NCBI RefSeq assembly: GCF_900107375.1
Contig: NZ_FNPT01000022.1
Location: forward strand, 1 to 64,000
From: Lysobacter sp. yr284
GTDB taxonomy: Bacteria > Pseudomonadota > Gammaproteobacteria > Xanthomonadales > Xanthomonadaceae
Direction: 5' to 3'
Length of the DNA stretch: 64,000 nucleotides
Part shown: positions 8,456 through 16,154 of the stretch, one piece after another
How positions within the stretch are numbered: the first letter of the stretch is position 1
How the letters are laid out: every line of letters starts with the position of its first letter
Translations under genes and position numbers: made by a program
The notes under the pieces: generated by a model
The model's database searches: none
Told to the model about the DNA's origin: nothing
What the model saw: only the letters and a program-made list of their open reading frames with translations

Positions 8456-8689
8456 ATGCTGGTACTAACTCGCAGGCCTTACGAGGCCATCAAGATCGGA
8501 GACGACATCGAAGTGCGCGTGTTCCGTGTGCGGAACGGGAACGTGCGCTTCGCCCTAGCCGCCCCTCGCGACGTGCTGATCCTCCGCTCGGAACTAATGA
8601 ACCACCCCCGTCCAGCGGAGATCCCGTGGCGTGCATCGCGAGGCAAGAAAGCCGCTTGCCGGTTCCCCCCTGGCCCGGTAGAGCGCTGA
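8456..8689 (+). CDS. csrA: CsrA/RsmA-family RNA-binding regulator paralogue
   Basis: The first 48 residues match the CsrA fold: MLVLTRRPYEAIKIGDDIEV, VRVRNGNVRFALAAP near residues 25-37, and the key Arg at position 44 (ILRSEL). CsrA dimers bind GGA motifs in mRNA leaders and change translation or stability. The protein is 77 residues; the last 25 (RASRGKKAACRFPPG) form an odd basic tail not found in standard CsrA. It is probably an accessory copy, since the main chromosomal csrA usually lies beside alaS, which is not here. The position next to secretion genes suggests local control. Confidence 0.8.
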   Translation: MLVLTRRPYEAIKIGDDIEVRVFRVRNGNVRFALAAPRDVLILRSELMNHPRPAEIPWRASRGKKAACRFPPGPVER

Positions 8690-9151
8690 CGGCGGCGCGG
8701 CAGGCGCCCGCCGGCCAATCGGGGCCGGCGGGCAGCGCTCAACTCGCGCATCCAACAGATGGGTCGGACCAGGACCATGCCCCTATCGAGCTCCTGATCT
8801 GCCACCACCAGGGGAACGCGAATTCGTGGATGTCAGCGCGAGAATGTTCGAGGCAATGGGCCGTGCTTGGAGATCAGGTGTCCACGAAATCCCGGTATCT
8901 CCAAATGCATACGCAAGCGCCCGAGCAAAATCAGAGTTTTCCTACAGAAGCTGGTTCGTTCTATGAATAGGCTGTCGCAGCCCTTGACTTCACCATGGCG
9001 CACAGGCCCCTGCGTCGCCAGCAAACTCAGGCAGGCGCCGGATATAGCGCGCGCCATATCGCAGGGTGAGATCGCTTTTGGTGAGACTAGTCTCCGCGGG
9101 ATGCGCTGCTAATGATTAATGGCAGGGCCTGTTGGCCGATAAGGATGAGCA
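8690..9151. other. Intergenic region with hairpin
   Basis: An 11-bp perfect stem (GCCCGCCGGCC at 8706-8716 with GGCCGGCGGGC at 8723-8733) lies just after the csrA-like gene. It lacks a T-tract but may end that transcript. The remaining 400 bp contain no supported gene. A plausible ribosome-binding site (AAGGATG) precedes the RHS start at 9152. Confidence 0.5.
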
Positions 9152-11944
9152 ATGACTAAAAACCTGAACTACCCGCAGCGCGGGGTTGGAAGTGCTTCCC
9201 CTCGATGGCTGCACTGTGCGATTTGCGTGGCGTTGTGGCCCACGCTCGCATGGGGCCAGGGCAACAAGGCGCCGTGGGAAGAGTACGACAAGCTCATCCA
9301 GGGACGCGGCAAAGTCGTCGCGCTAACCGCGGACCTGTTCGGCGACTCAGTCGATCTCGCCAGCGGCGCGCTGAGTTTCTCCGCAACCGACGCCAGCGTT
9401 CCGGGCAATCAAGACGGCCTCAGCGTCGCCGTCTCGCGCTCGTTCTCGGTCGGCAACCGCAAGGGCTACGGGCCGAACGAGTTGGCGTTCGCCGACTGGG
9501 ACATCGAGTTGCCGCGCCTGACCGGGGTGTTCGCCACCGGCACCGGATGGGGCAGCCCGTGCACGCACCAGGGCAATGGCCAGCCGCCGTTGATCCAGCA
9601 GCCCGCGTACTTCTATCCACACGAGTATTGGCAGGGCAACCGCATGATCCTGCCCGGGCGCGGCTCGCAGGACATGATGGTCGCCAACGGCACGGTGCCG
9701 GCGACGCCGTCAACGGGCGGCCCATATCCCTGGCTGACCGCCGACCTGACCTTCTTTTCCTGCCTGCCGAACCAGAAGAACGCAGGCGGCGAGGGCTTCC
9801 TGGCGTTGACGTCGGACGGCACCAAGTACTGGTTCGACTGGCAGGCTCAGTTGCTCGAACCGACCCTGGAAAAGACCACCGCCGGTGGCAGCAGCGCCAG
9901 CGGCAATGTCACCTACCTGGGCCGTCGGCAGGTGTCGTTGTACGCCTCGCGCGTCGAGGATCGCTTCGGCAACTGGGTCAGCTACACCTACACCAATGCG
10001 GCGACCGCGCCGGTACGGCTCACCCGGATCGATGCCAGCGACGGCCGCGCGCTGACCCTGGAGTACAACGCCGCCGGCCACATCGCCAAGGTCAATGAAG
10101 GCGCGCGCAGTTGGATCTACGAGTACAGTCGCCCCAGCAGCGTCGCGACCAGCTTGTCGGCGGTGGTCCTGCCGGACGGCTCGCGCTGGACCCTGGACAT
10201 GGCCGCCCTGGCCAATGCCACGATCCTTTACGAGCAATCGACCCGCCCGGAGGACCTCGTCCGCAGCTGTGGCGATCCCGGCATCGTCGTCGGTCCGGGG
10301 GATCTGAGCGCGACCCTCACCCATCCCGCCGGCGCGCGCGGCGTGTTCACGGTCGGCGTGCAACGCATGGGGCGCTCCAACGTCCCGATGGTGTGCAGCA
10401 ACTACAGCACGCCCAATAACAACCCCAACGACGACGTCGCCTACTACGCGCTGGCTTATGACGGCTTCGCGCTCAAGAAGAAGCAGTTGTCAGGCCCCGG
10501 CGTGACGGCGGTGGAATGGAACTATGCCTACGGCGCGCAGATCTCGTTCGCGCCCGGCACCGGCCCGGTCTGCACCAGCGGCGATTGCGGCCAACCGCGA
10601 TGCACCTCCGACAGCTGCGCCGGCACCTCGACCACGGTCGTGCAGGGCCCGGAGTCGAGCTGGACCCGCTACACCTTCGGCAACAGCTACCGCTACAACG
10701 AGGGCAAGCTGCTGAAGATCGAGCGCGGCAGCAGCGCCAGCGCCATTGCGCGCACGGAGACGTTCCGCTACGCCTGGGCGCTGCCCGGCCAGCAGTTCGC
10801 GGCGCCGCTCGGCAGTACCCAGCAAACGCGTGGCGATGGATTCGGCTCCGAGTATCGACGCCCGGAGATCGGCCGCTCGGTGTCGCAGGACGGGGTGAAC
10901 TTCGATCGCCAGGTCGCTACCGTGGATGCGTTCGCGCGCCCGACCCAGACCACCCGGTCCAGTTCGCTGGGTTTCAGTCGTACCGACCTGAGCGAGTATT
11001 ACGACGACACCGCGCGCTGGGTGCTGGGCCAGAGCAAGCGCCAGATCAACCAGAACACCGGCCTGGTCGTGTCGCAGGTGGACTATCACGCCGCCAACGC
11101 CTTGCCGGCCAAGGTCTACGCATTCGGCCGCCTGCAACAGGAGTTGGCCTACAACCCCGACGGCACGGTGGCGAGCGTCAAGGACGGCAAAGGACAGGCG
11201 ACGGTCTTGTCGCAATGGAAGCGAGGCATTCCGCAAGCCATCGGCTACGCCGACAGCACGAGCGAGTCAGCCAGCGTCGACGATCTCGGCCTGATCGCCT
11301 CGACTACCGACGAGAACGGCTATAGCGCCGGGTACCGCTACGACGCGATGGGGCGCTTGGCCGGGCTGACCTATCCGTCCGGCGACAGCGTCGCGTGGAA
11401 TCCGATGTCGAGCGATTTCGCTGCCAGCGGCGCGGCCGCGTTCGGCCTGCCGGCAGGGCATTGGAGCCAGGTGCGTAGCGAAGGCAACAAGCGCGACCGG
11501 GTGTTCTTCGATGCCTATTGGCGTCCGGTGCTGGAGGAGACGTACGACGTCGCCGACCGTGCCGGCACCCTGAGCCAGGTGGTCAAGCGCTACGACGGTC
11601 TCGGTCGGCTCGTCTTCCAGTCCTATCCGCTGCGCAATGTCGCCGACATCGGCGCCGCGCTGCCCGGCGTGCGCACGCGCTACGACACCCTGGACCGACC
11701 GCTCGCCAGCGAACAGGACTCCGAGTTGGGCGTGCTGACCACCTCGGTCGAGTACCTGTCCGGCTTCCAGCGCCGCACCACCAACCCGCGCGGCTACGCG
11801 ACCAACGAACGCTTCCAGGTCTTCGACGAACCTGATTTCGGCAGCCCGGTGCTGATCGAAGCGCCGGCCGGCGTATCGACCACGATCGCACGCGACATAT
11901 TCGGCAAGCCGCTAGAACTGATCCGGTCTGGGCCGAACGGCTGA
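9152..11944 (+). CDS. Sec-exported RHS/YD-repeat protein (first of a pair)
   Basis: The 930-residue protein begins with a signal peptide (hydrophobic CAICVALWPTLAWG near residues 21-34). It then shows the RHS N-terminal region (DLFGDSVDLASGALSFSATD) and many YD-type repeats, such as YTYTNAATAPVRLTRIDASDGRALTLEY and GYSAGYRYDAMGRLAGLTYPSG. RHS proteins fold into a large beta-cage that can hold a toxin. It stops at 11944 with no conserved core-end motif and no toxin domain, so it looks like only the front part of an RHS protein. The second RHS gene starts 78 nt later on the same strand. The two may form a two-chain shell; this is inference. Confidence 0.8.
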   Translation: MTKNLNYPQRGVGSASPRWLHCAICVALWPTLAWGQGNKAPWEEYDKLIQGRGKVVALTADLFGDSVDLASGALSFSATDASVPGNQDGLSVAVSRSFSVGNRKGYGPNELAFADWDIELPRLTGVFATGTGWGSPCTHQGNGQPPLIQQPAYFYPHEYWQGNRMILPGRGSQDMMVANGTVPATPSTGGPYPWLTADLTFFSCLPNQKNAGGEGFLALTSDGTKYWFDWQAQLLEPTLEKTTAGGSSASGNVTYLGRRQVSLYASRVEDRFGNWVSYTYTNAATAPVRLTRIDASDGRALTLEYNAAGHIAKVNEGARSWIYEYSRPSSVATSLSAVVLPDGSRWTLDMAALANATILYEQSTRPEDLVRSCGDPGIVVGPGDLSATLTHPAGARGVFTVGVQRMGRSNVPMVCSNYSTPNNNPNDDVAYYALAYDGFALKKKQLSGPGVTAVEWNYAYGAQISFAPGTGPVCTSGDCGQPRCTSDSCAGTSTTVVQGPESSWTRYTFGNSYRYNEGKLLKIERGSSASAIARTETFRYAWALPGQQFAAPLGSTQQTRGDGFGSEYRRPEIGRSVSQDGVNFDRQVATVDAFARPTQTTRSSSLGFSRTDLSEYYDDTARWVLGQSKRQINQNTGLVVSQVDYHAANALPAKVYAFGRLQQELAYNPDGTVASVKDGKGQATVLSQWKRGIPQAIGYADSTSESASVDDLGLIASTTDENGYSAGYRYDAMGRLAGLTYPSGDSVAWNPMSSDFAASGAAAFGLPAGHWSQVRSEGNKRDRVFFDAYWRPVLEETYDVADRAGTLSQVVKRYDGLGRLVFQSYPLRNVADIGAALPGVRTRYDTLDRPLASEQDSELGVLTTSVEYLSGFQRRTTNPRGYATNERFQVFDEPDFGSPVLIEAPAGVSTTIARDIFGKPLELIRSGPNG

Positions 11945-12022
11945 GCCGCGTCGATTCCGGTCGATTGATCAAGTTAGCCGCGTCCAGGCGTGGCGTGTGC
12001 AGCATAGGTAAAGGAGCTCCGG

Positions 12023-15000
12023 ATGAGCCGGATCAGTAAGTGGTGGCTGGGTGTCGCGTCTTACCTGCTGTTCGCCATGGCGGCATCGGCGCAACAGCCC
12101 AATCCGTATATCCATGTGGCGTTCGATTACCCGGCCGAGGGCGCGCAGTACGTCGCGCCCGCGAACGTGGCGATCAAGGCCACGGCGACCGTCCTCGACG
12201 ACAACGTGTTCGTCAGCTCGATCGTTCTCAACGGCGCCAGTGGGCAGTTGCACCAGGTGCAAGGGCCCGAGTTGCAGTACACCTTGTCGAACCTGCAGCC
12301 CGGCAACTACGCGGTGTCGGTGATCGCGCGCAACAATCTCAACCGTACCGCATCGGCCACGCGCAAGTTCACCGTCATCGCGCCGGGCGAGAAACCGCCG
12401 ACCGTGACTTTGCGTGCGCCGACCGGCGCGCCGTTCATCAATCCCGCGCAGATCGGCCTGACAGCCGATGCGGCCGACCCCGATGGTCATGTCGTCAGTG
12501 TGGCGTACTACGTCAACGGCCAGTCGCTCGGCACCGCCACCGCCGCACCGTATCCCTTTACCTGGAACAACGTCGGTCCTGGCAACTACAGCTTCACCGC
12601 GGTAGCGACCGACAACAACGGCAAACAGGCCACCTCGGCGGCGGTTCCGGTGACCGTTGCGCAGACGACGGTTCGCGGCAACATCGACGGCGTACACCCG
12701 TCCGGCAACGGCGAGTACCGGGTCACCGGTTGGGCGTGCACCAGCGGCCGCAACGCGCCGATCGACGTGGAGTTTTACGTGGGCGGTGGCTGGCCGCAGG
12801 GGACTCGTGTCAGCGGGCACACCGCTTCGCTGCCCAGCGATTCAGGCATCGCCGCGGCGTGCCAAGCGCAAGGCACGGCCTACCGATTCTCGATCCCGAT
12901 CACGCCGGCGCAGCAACAGGCTTACGCCAACCAGGGCATTTTTATCCATGGCGTATCGCCGATTGGTGCGGGCAACCTGCTGATCGGCAACTCGGGCACT
13001 TACAAGATCCCGGCGCCGCTGCGGATCTCGCGTCGCTACGTCTACGACCAGAGCCAGCAACTGTGCAAGACCATCGAGCCGGAGACCGGCGCGACGGTGA
13101 TGGAGTACGACGCCGCCGGCAATCTGCTGTGGTCCGCCGCCGGCCTGGACTTACCCGATCCGACCCAGTGCAATCGGGCCGAAGCCGCCGCCTCCGGCCG
13201 CGTCGTGGCCCGCACGTACGATGCGCGTAACCGGCTCAAGACCCTGCGCTTCCCAGACGGGCGCGGCAACCAGACTTGGAATTACACCCCCGATGGCCTG
13301 ATCAAGGATGTCGTCACCGACAACGACGGCGCGAATCAGGGCGCGGTGGTCAATACCTATGAGTACAACCGGCGCCGTCTGCTCACCGGCGAGGCGGTGA
13401 GCCAAGCTGGGCTGTACTCATGGAGTCTGGGCTACGGCTACGACGCTAACGGGCATTTGACCACCCAGGCCTATCCCTCCGGCCTGGTCGTGCGTTACAC
13501 CCCCAACGCCCTGGGCCAACCCAGCGGGGTTTGGGACAACGTGACTGGCGCGGTGTTCGCCAGCGGCAACCGCTACGCTGCCAACGGCGCCTTGCAGCAA
13601 TTCAGCTACGGCAACGGCATCGTTCACACGATGCAGCAGAACGCCCGCCAGCTGCCAACGCGTAGCACCGATGCGGGCGTGATCGATCTGGAAACCGGCT
13701 ACGACCCCAATGGTAACGTCGATCACATCCTGGATCGTCAGCGCGGCGATTCGTACAGCCGCTGGATGAGCTACGACGGCCTGGATCGGCTGACCACGGC
13801 CGGTTCCTGCAGCTTCGGCGGCGATTGCTGGCATCGTTTCAGCTATGACGCGGTCGACAATCTTCGCGGTTGGTCGTTGGGCAGCGTCAAGAACCATCGC
13901 TACGTCTACGACACTAAAAACCGCCTGACCAACATCCTCGATGGCGACGCCGGACCGAGCGTGATCGGCCTGGGTTACGACGACCAGGGCAATCTGTTCA
14001 ACAAGAACGGGCAGGAGTACCACTTCGATTACGGCAACCGGCTGCGTCGGGTCGTCGGGAAGGAGGTGTACCGTTACGATGCCCATGGTCGGCGCACCTG
14101 GACTCAACGAATCTCCGACAGTCTGGCCGATAGCGGTATCTACAGCCAATCGGGACAGCTGCTGTACGAATCGAAGGGCCGCACGGGCGAGCGCAACGAG
14201 TACCTGTATCTGGGCGGCAGCTTGCTGGCGACGCGGACGAGGTCGGCCAGTGACACGGTGACGATCAAGTACCAGCATACCGATGCGCTGGGCAGTCCCG
14301 TTGCAATGACCAATGCAACGGGCCAAGTGGTAGAACGAACCGAATGGGAGCCGTACGGCAGCGCTATCGGTAAACCGAGCTACAACGGCATTGGTTACAG
14401 TGGGCATCCGATGGACGGGGCGACTGGCCTAACCTACATGCAGCAGCGCTACTACGACTCGACCGTCGGGCGCTTCCTGAGCGTCGATCCGGTCACGGCT
14501 AACGCGGTCACGGGAGGGAACTTCAATCGATACAAGTACACAGCTAACAATCCGTACCGATTCGTTGATCCCGATGGACGTATGGATCGTGACACCAAAC
14601 GGCGGATTTCCGAAGACCATCGGCTGCAAAAAAAAGAATTCGAAAAAAACATTCCAATTGCAAATACTGTCAAGCCCATTAAGCTGTTGGGGCAGGTGCC
14701 TCAAGCAATTACTCTGGCCGGCCCAATCGACGCCTCGGCCGCAAAAGACGCTAAGCTGGCAGCGGAGAAATTTGAGAAGGATTCCGGACTACCCGGATCA
14801 CACAATGGACCAGCAGATGCATTCAGGCACTGCACTGCAGCGTGCCTTATGGCATCTGCAATGCCCGAGGAGGATGCTCATCAGATTTTAGATAATCATG
14901 AGGCATGGGTCCCCAATCCTGCCGATGAAAATCAAATGGATCTTTTCAACAATCGTGCTGGCCGCGCCTTATCTAAAGAATATTGCCCGACTGGATGCCG

Positions 15001-15064
15001 CAATGCGCTCGATAATGGCGACCTAATTGTCTTGCCGAAAGATAGATGGAGTAAGGATAAATGA
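12023..15064 (+). CDS. Sec-exported RHS polymorphic toxin with DUF6973-like tip
   Basis: The 1013-residue protein starts with a signal peptide (LGVASYLLFAMAASAQQ). Two Ig-like beta domains follow (about residues 30-220), then YD repeats (about 340-720) and the RHS core end (DALGSPVAMTN to GRFLSVDPV, about residues 752-818). The last 165 residues differ in base composition and form the toxin region: PADAFRHCTAACLM, NHEAWVPNP and MDLFNNRAGRALS resemble the DUF6973 family seen at RHS tips, with conserved His, Glu, Asp and Asn that could be catalytic. It overlaps the next gene by 4 nt (ATGA). A good ribosome-binding site (AAGGAGCTCCGG) precedes the start. The toxin target is unknown. Confidence 0.82.
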   Translation: MSRISKWWLGVASYLLFAMAASAQQPNPYIHVAFDYPAEGAQYVAPANVAIKATATVLDDNVFVSSIVLNGASGQLHQVQGPELQYTLSNLQPGNYAVSVIARNNLNRTASATRKFTVIAPGEKPPTVTLRAPTGAPFINPAQIGLTADAADPDGHVVSVAYYVNGQSLGTATAAPYPFTWNNVGPGNYSFTAVATDNNGKQATSAAVPVTVAQTTVRGNIDGVHPSGNGEYRVTGWACTSGRNAPIDVEFYVGGGWPQGTRVSGHTASLPSDSGIAAACQAQGTAYRFSIPITPAQQQAYANQGIFIHGVSPIGAGNLLIGNSGTYKIPAPLRISRRYVYDQSQQLCKTIEPETGATVMEYDAAGNLLWSAAGLDLPDPTQCNRAEAAASGRVVARTYDARNRLKTLRFPDGRGNQTWNYTPDGLIKDVVTDNDGANQGAVVNTYEYNRRRLLTGEAVSQAGLYSWSLGYGYDANGHLTTQAYPSGLVVRYTPNALGQPSGVWDNVTGAVFASGNRYAANGALQQFSYGNGIVHTMQQNARQLPTRSTDAGVIDLETGYDPNGNVDHILDRQRGDSYSRWMSYDGLDRLTTAGSCSFGGDCWHRFSYDAVDNLRGWSLGSVKNHRYVYDTKNRLTNILDGDAGPSVIGLGYDDQGNLFNKNGQEYHFDYGNRLRRVVGKEVYRYDAHGRRTWTQRISDSLADSGIYSQSGQLLYESKGRTGERNEYLYLGGSLLATRTRSASDTVTIKYQHTDALGSPVAMTNATGQVVERTEWEPYGSAIGKPSYNGIGYSGHPMDGATGLTYMQQRYYDSTVGRFLSVDPVTANAVTGGNFNRYKYTANNPYRFVDPDGRMDRDTKRRISEDHRLQKKEFEKNIPIANTVKPIKLLGQVPQAITLAGPIDASAAKDAKLAAEKFEKDSGLPGSHNGPADAFRHCTAACLMASAMPEEDAHQILDNHEAWVPNPADENQMDLFNNRAGRALSKEYCPTGCRNALDNGDLIVLPKDRWSKDK

Positions 15065-15411
15065 AGACTGGCCCTGCTTTGATTGCAGCTGCCCTAGGGT
15101 TGACGGCGTGCGCAGGATCCTCGAGCGATGTTGAAGTTCAAAATAGATCAAAATTTCCCGCTCGGGAGGTGTCCATTTCCGTTGGAGGGAATGATTTGCA
15201 TATAAGCGAGATCGGCCCCGGGGAAAAGGCCAGCGTCTCTTACGTACCTAAGGCGGACTCTTCGATTTCAGCATCGTTTCGGGAGGGGGATGGCTCACTT
15301 ATGAAGACGTGTGCGGCAGATGTCTATGTGACTAGCCCATCACGGGATCATTTTCTTCTGGTGATTGATGATGAGGGATGCGCAGTGCGACGAAAGTCCG
15401 GCGGGAGCTGA
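15061..15411 (+). CDS. Small lipoprotein, probable immunity to the RHS toxin
   Basis: The 116-residue protein has a lipoprotein signal (AAALGLTAC, lipobox LTAC near residue 17) and a mature domain of about 100 residues with beta-strand character and two further cysteines. The start overlaps the RHS stop by 4 nt (ATGA), so the two are translationally coupled. This order, with a toxin tip followed at once by a small unrelated gene of similar low GC, is the usual one for polymorphic toxins and their immunity proteins. Membrane anchoring suggests the toxin would act in the periplasm. Function is inferred from position. Confidence 0.7.
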   Translation: MKTGPALIAAALGLTACAGSSSDVEVQNRSKFPAREVSISVGGNDLHISEIGPGEKASVSYVPKADSSISASFREGDGSLMKTCAADVYVTSPSRDHFLLVIDDEGCAVRRKSGGS

Positions 15412-15459
15412 AAAGTGAATCGCCCAGGATTCCATAGATCTCTCGCAGCTATTCTTTAG

Positions 15460-15486
15460 GGCCCCGGCAACGGGGCCTTTCTTTTT
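15460..15486 (+). terminator. Strong intrinsic terminator of the RHS operon
   Basis: GGCCCCG at 15460-15466 pairs with CGGGGCC at 15471-15477 around a GCAA tetraloop, followed by TTTCTTTTT. It ends the rightward RHS/lipoprotein transcript just before the prophage edge. Confidence 0.9.
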
Positions 15487-15487
15487 G

Positions 15488-15495
15488 GACGACTG
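15488..15495. other. Candidate left attachment core
   Basis: GACGACTG here is repeated at 60112-60119. It lies directly between the RHS terminator and the first prophage gene. Eight bases is short and could match by chance, though serine recombinase cores are often short. Confidence 0.3.
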
Positions 15496-15663
15496 CTACA
15501 GCACTGACCGCCGCTGCTCCCACAGTTGCCGGCCGAGCGAGCGCATTCTCGTATCACCGAGCGCACCGGCGACGGCGCTGGCACTGATGCCCATGCGCCC
15601 GAGCCTCGCCACTTCATCCTGCAGGTCCTAGGCCATGTCGGCCAAGCCGTTCGCTTCTGCCAT
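15496..15663 (-). pseudogene. Small phage gene interrupted by an amber codon
   Basis: Read from the ATG at 15663, the frame gives MAEANGLADMA, then TAG at 15628-15630, and continues open for 43 codons (DLQDEVARLGRMGISASAVA and on to a QLWEQRRSVL end). The sequence on both sides has the same protein-like, charged helical character, so one C-to-T change (CAG to TAG on the coding strand) probably broke a 55-residue protein. Position just after the last tail gene suggests an end-of-module accessory protein. An ATG inside the second part could still give a shortened product. The ribosome-binding site at 15663 is weak. Confidence 0.45.
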
Positions 15664-15709
15664 TGGTTCGCGCCCCACGAAGAAGGGAGGAGCGATGCCC
15701 CTCTCTCTT

Positions 15710-16153
15710 TTATTGATCCGTGCAGTAACTGATGCCGTCTAGTGTTAGCCATGCAACCTGCGCGCTAGGCGGAAGCCCCACGAACACCTCCCCGTTCGCT
15801 CGAACATCAATACGAGTAGGTGCTGCTACATCGCTCAGCGTCGTCATGATCAACTGCGCGGAGGGGCGCAATGCTGCAGGTAGAACGAACACCACCGTCC
15901 CGCCTGCTCCACTCTTGACCACGCCCCGTAACTGCACACGGTTACCATCCTTTCGATAGCCGACCGCGGCGAACAAATCGCCGAAGTTCGTCCAAGGCGC
16001 GTTGAGCGTCGGCGCTACCCACGCGCCCCTACGCGCATCGGCCAGCGCCGCGGCGGTACTTCGCCGGGTCTGCCCGCCTTGCACCACCGGGACGATTTCA
16101 TCGCCGGCCAGCGCGCTCGCCACCGGCAGCTGGGACAGTTTCAGGTTTGCCAT
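15710..16153 (-). CDS. Phage tail-tip or fibre-associated protein
   Basis: The 147-residue protein starts MANLKLSQLPVASALAGDEIVPVVQGGQTRRSTAAAL, a phrase common at the N-terminus of phage tail-fibre and structural proteins that sit at the distal end of the tail operon. The rest is beta-rich and ends YCTDQ. It begins 1 nt from the stop of the large tail protein gene, so it is coupled to it. It may contact the host surface or serve as an adaptor; the exact role is unknown. It is short compared with true fibres. Confidence 0.65.
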   Translation of the reverse strand: MANLKLSQLPVASALAGDEIVPVVQGGQTRRSTAAALADARRGAWVAPTLNAPWTNFGDLFAAVGYRKDGNRVQLRGVVKSGAGGTVVFVLPAALRPSAQLIMTTLSDVAAPTRIDVRANGEVFVGLPPSAQVAWLTLDGISYCTDQ

Positions 16154-16154
16154 T

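Noticed and set aside
9710-11236. Long minus-strand open frames opposite the RHS genes
   Set aside because: They are Arg/Ala/Gly-rich mirror frames of GC-rich repeats with no ribosome-binding sites; the plus-strand RHS frames have clear domains.
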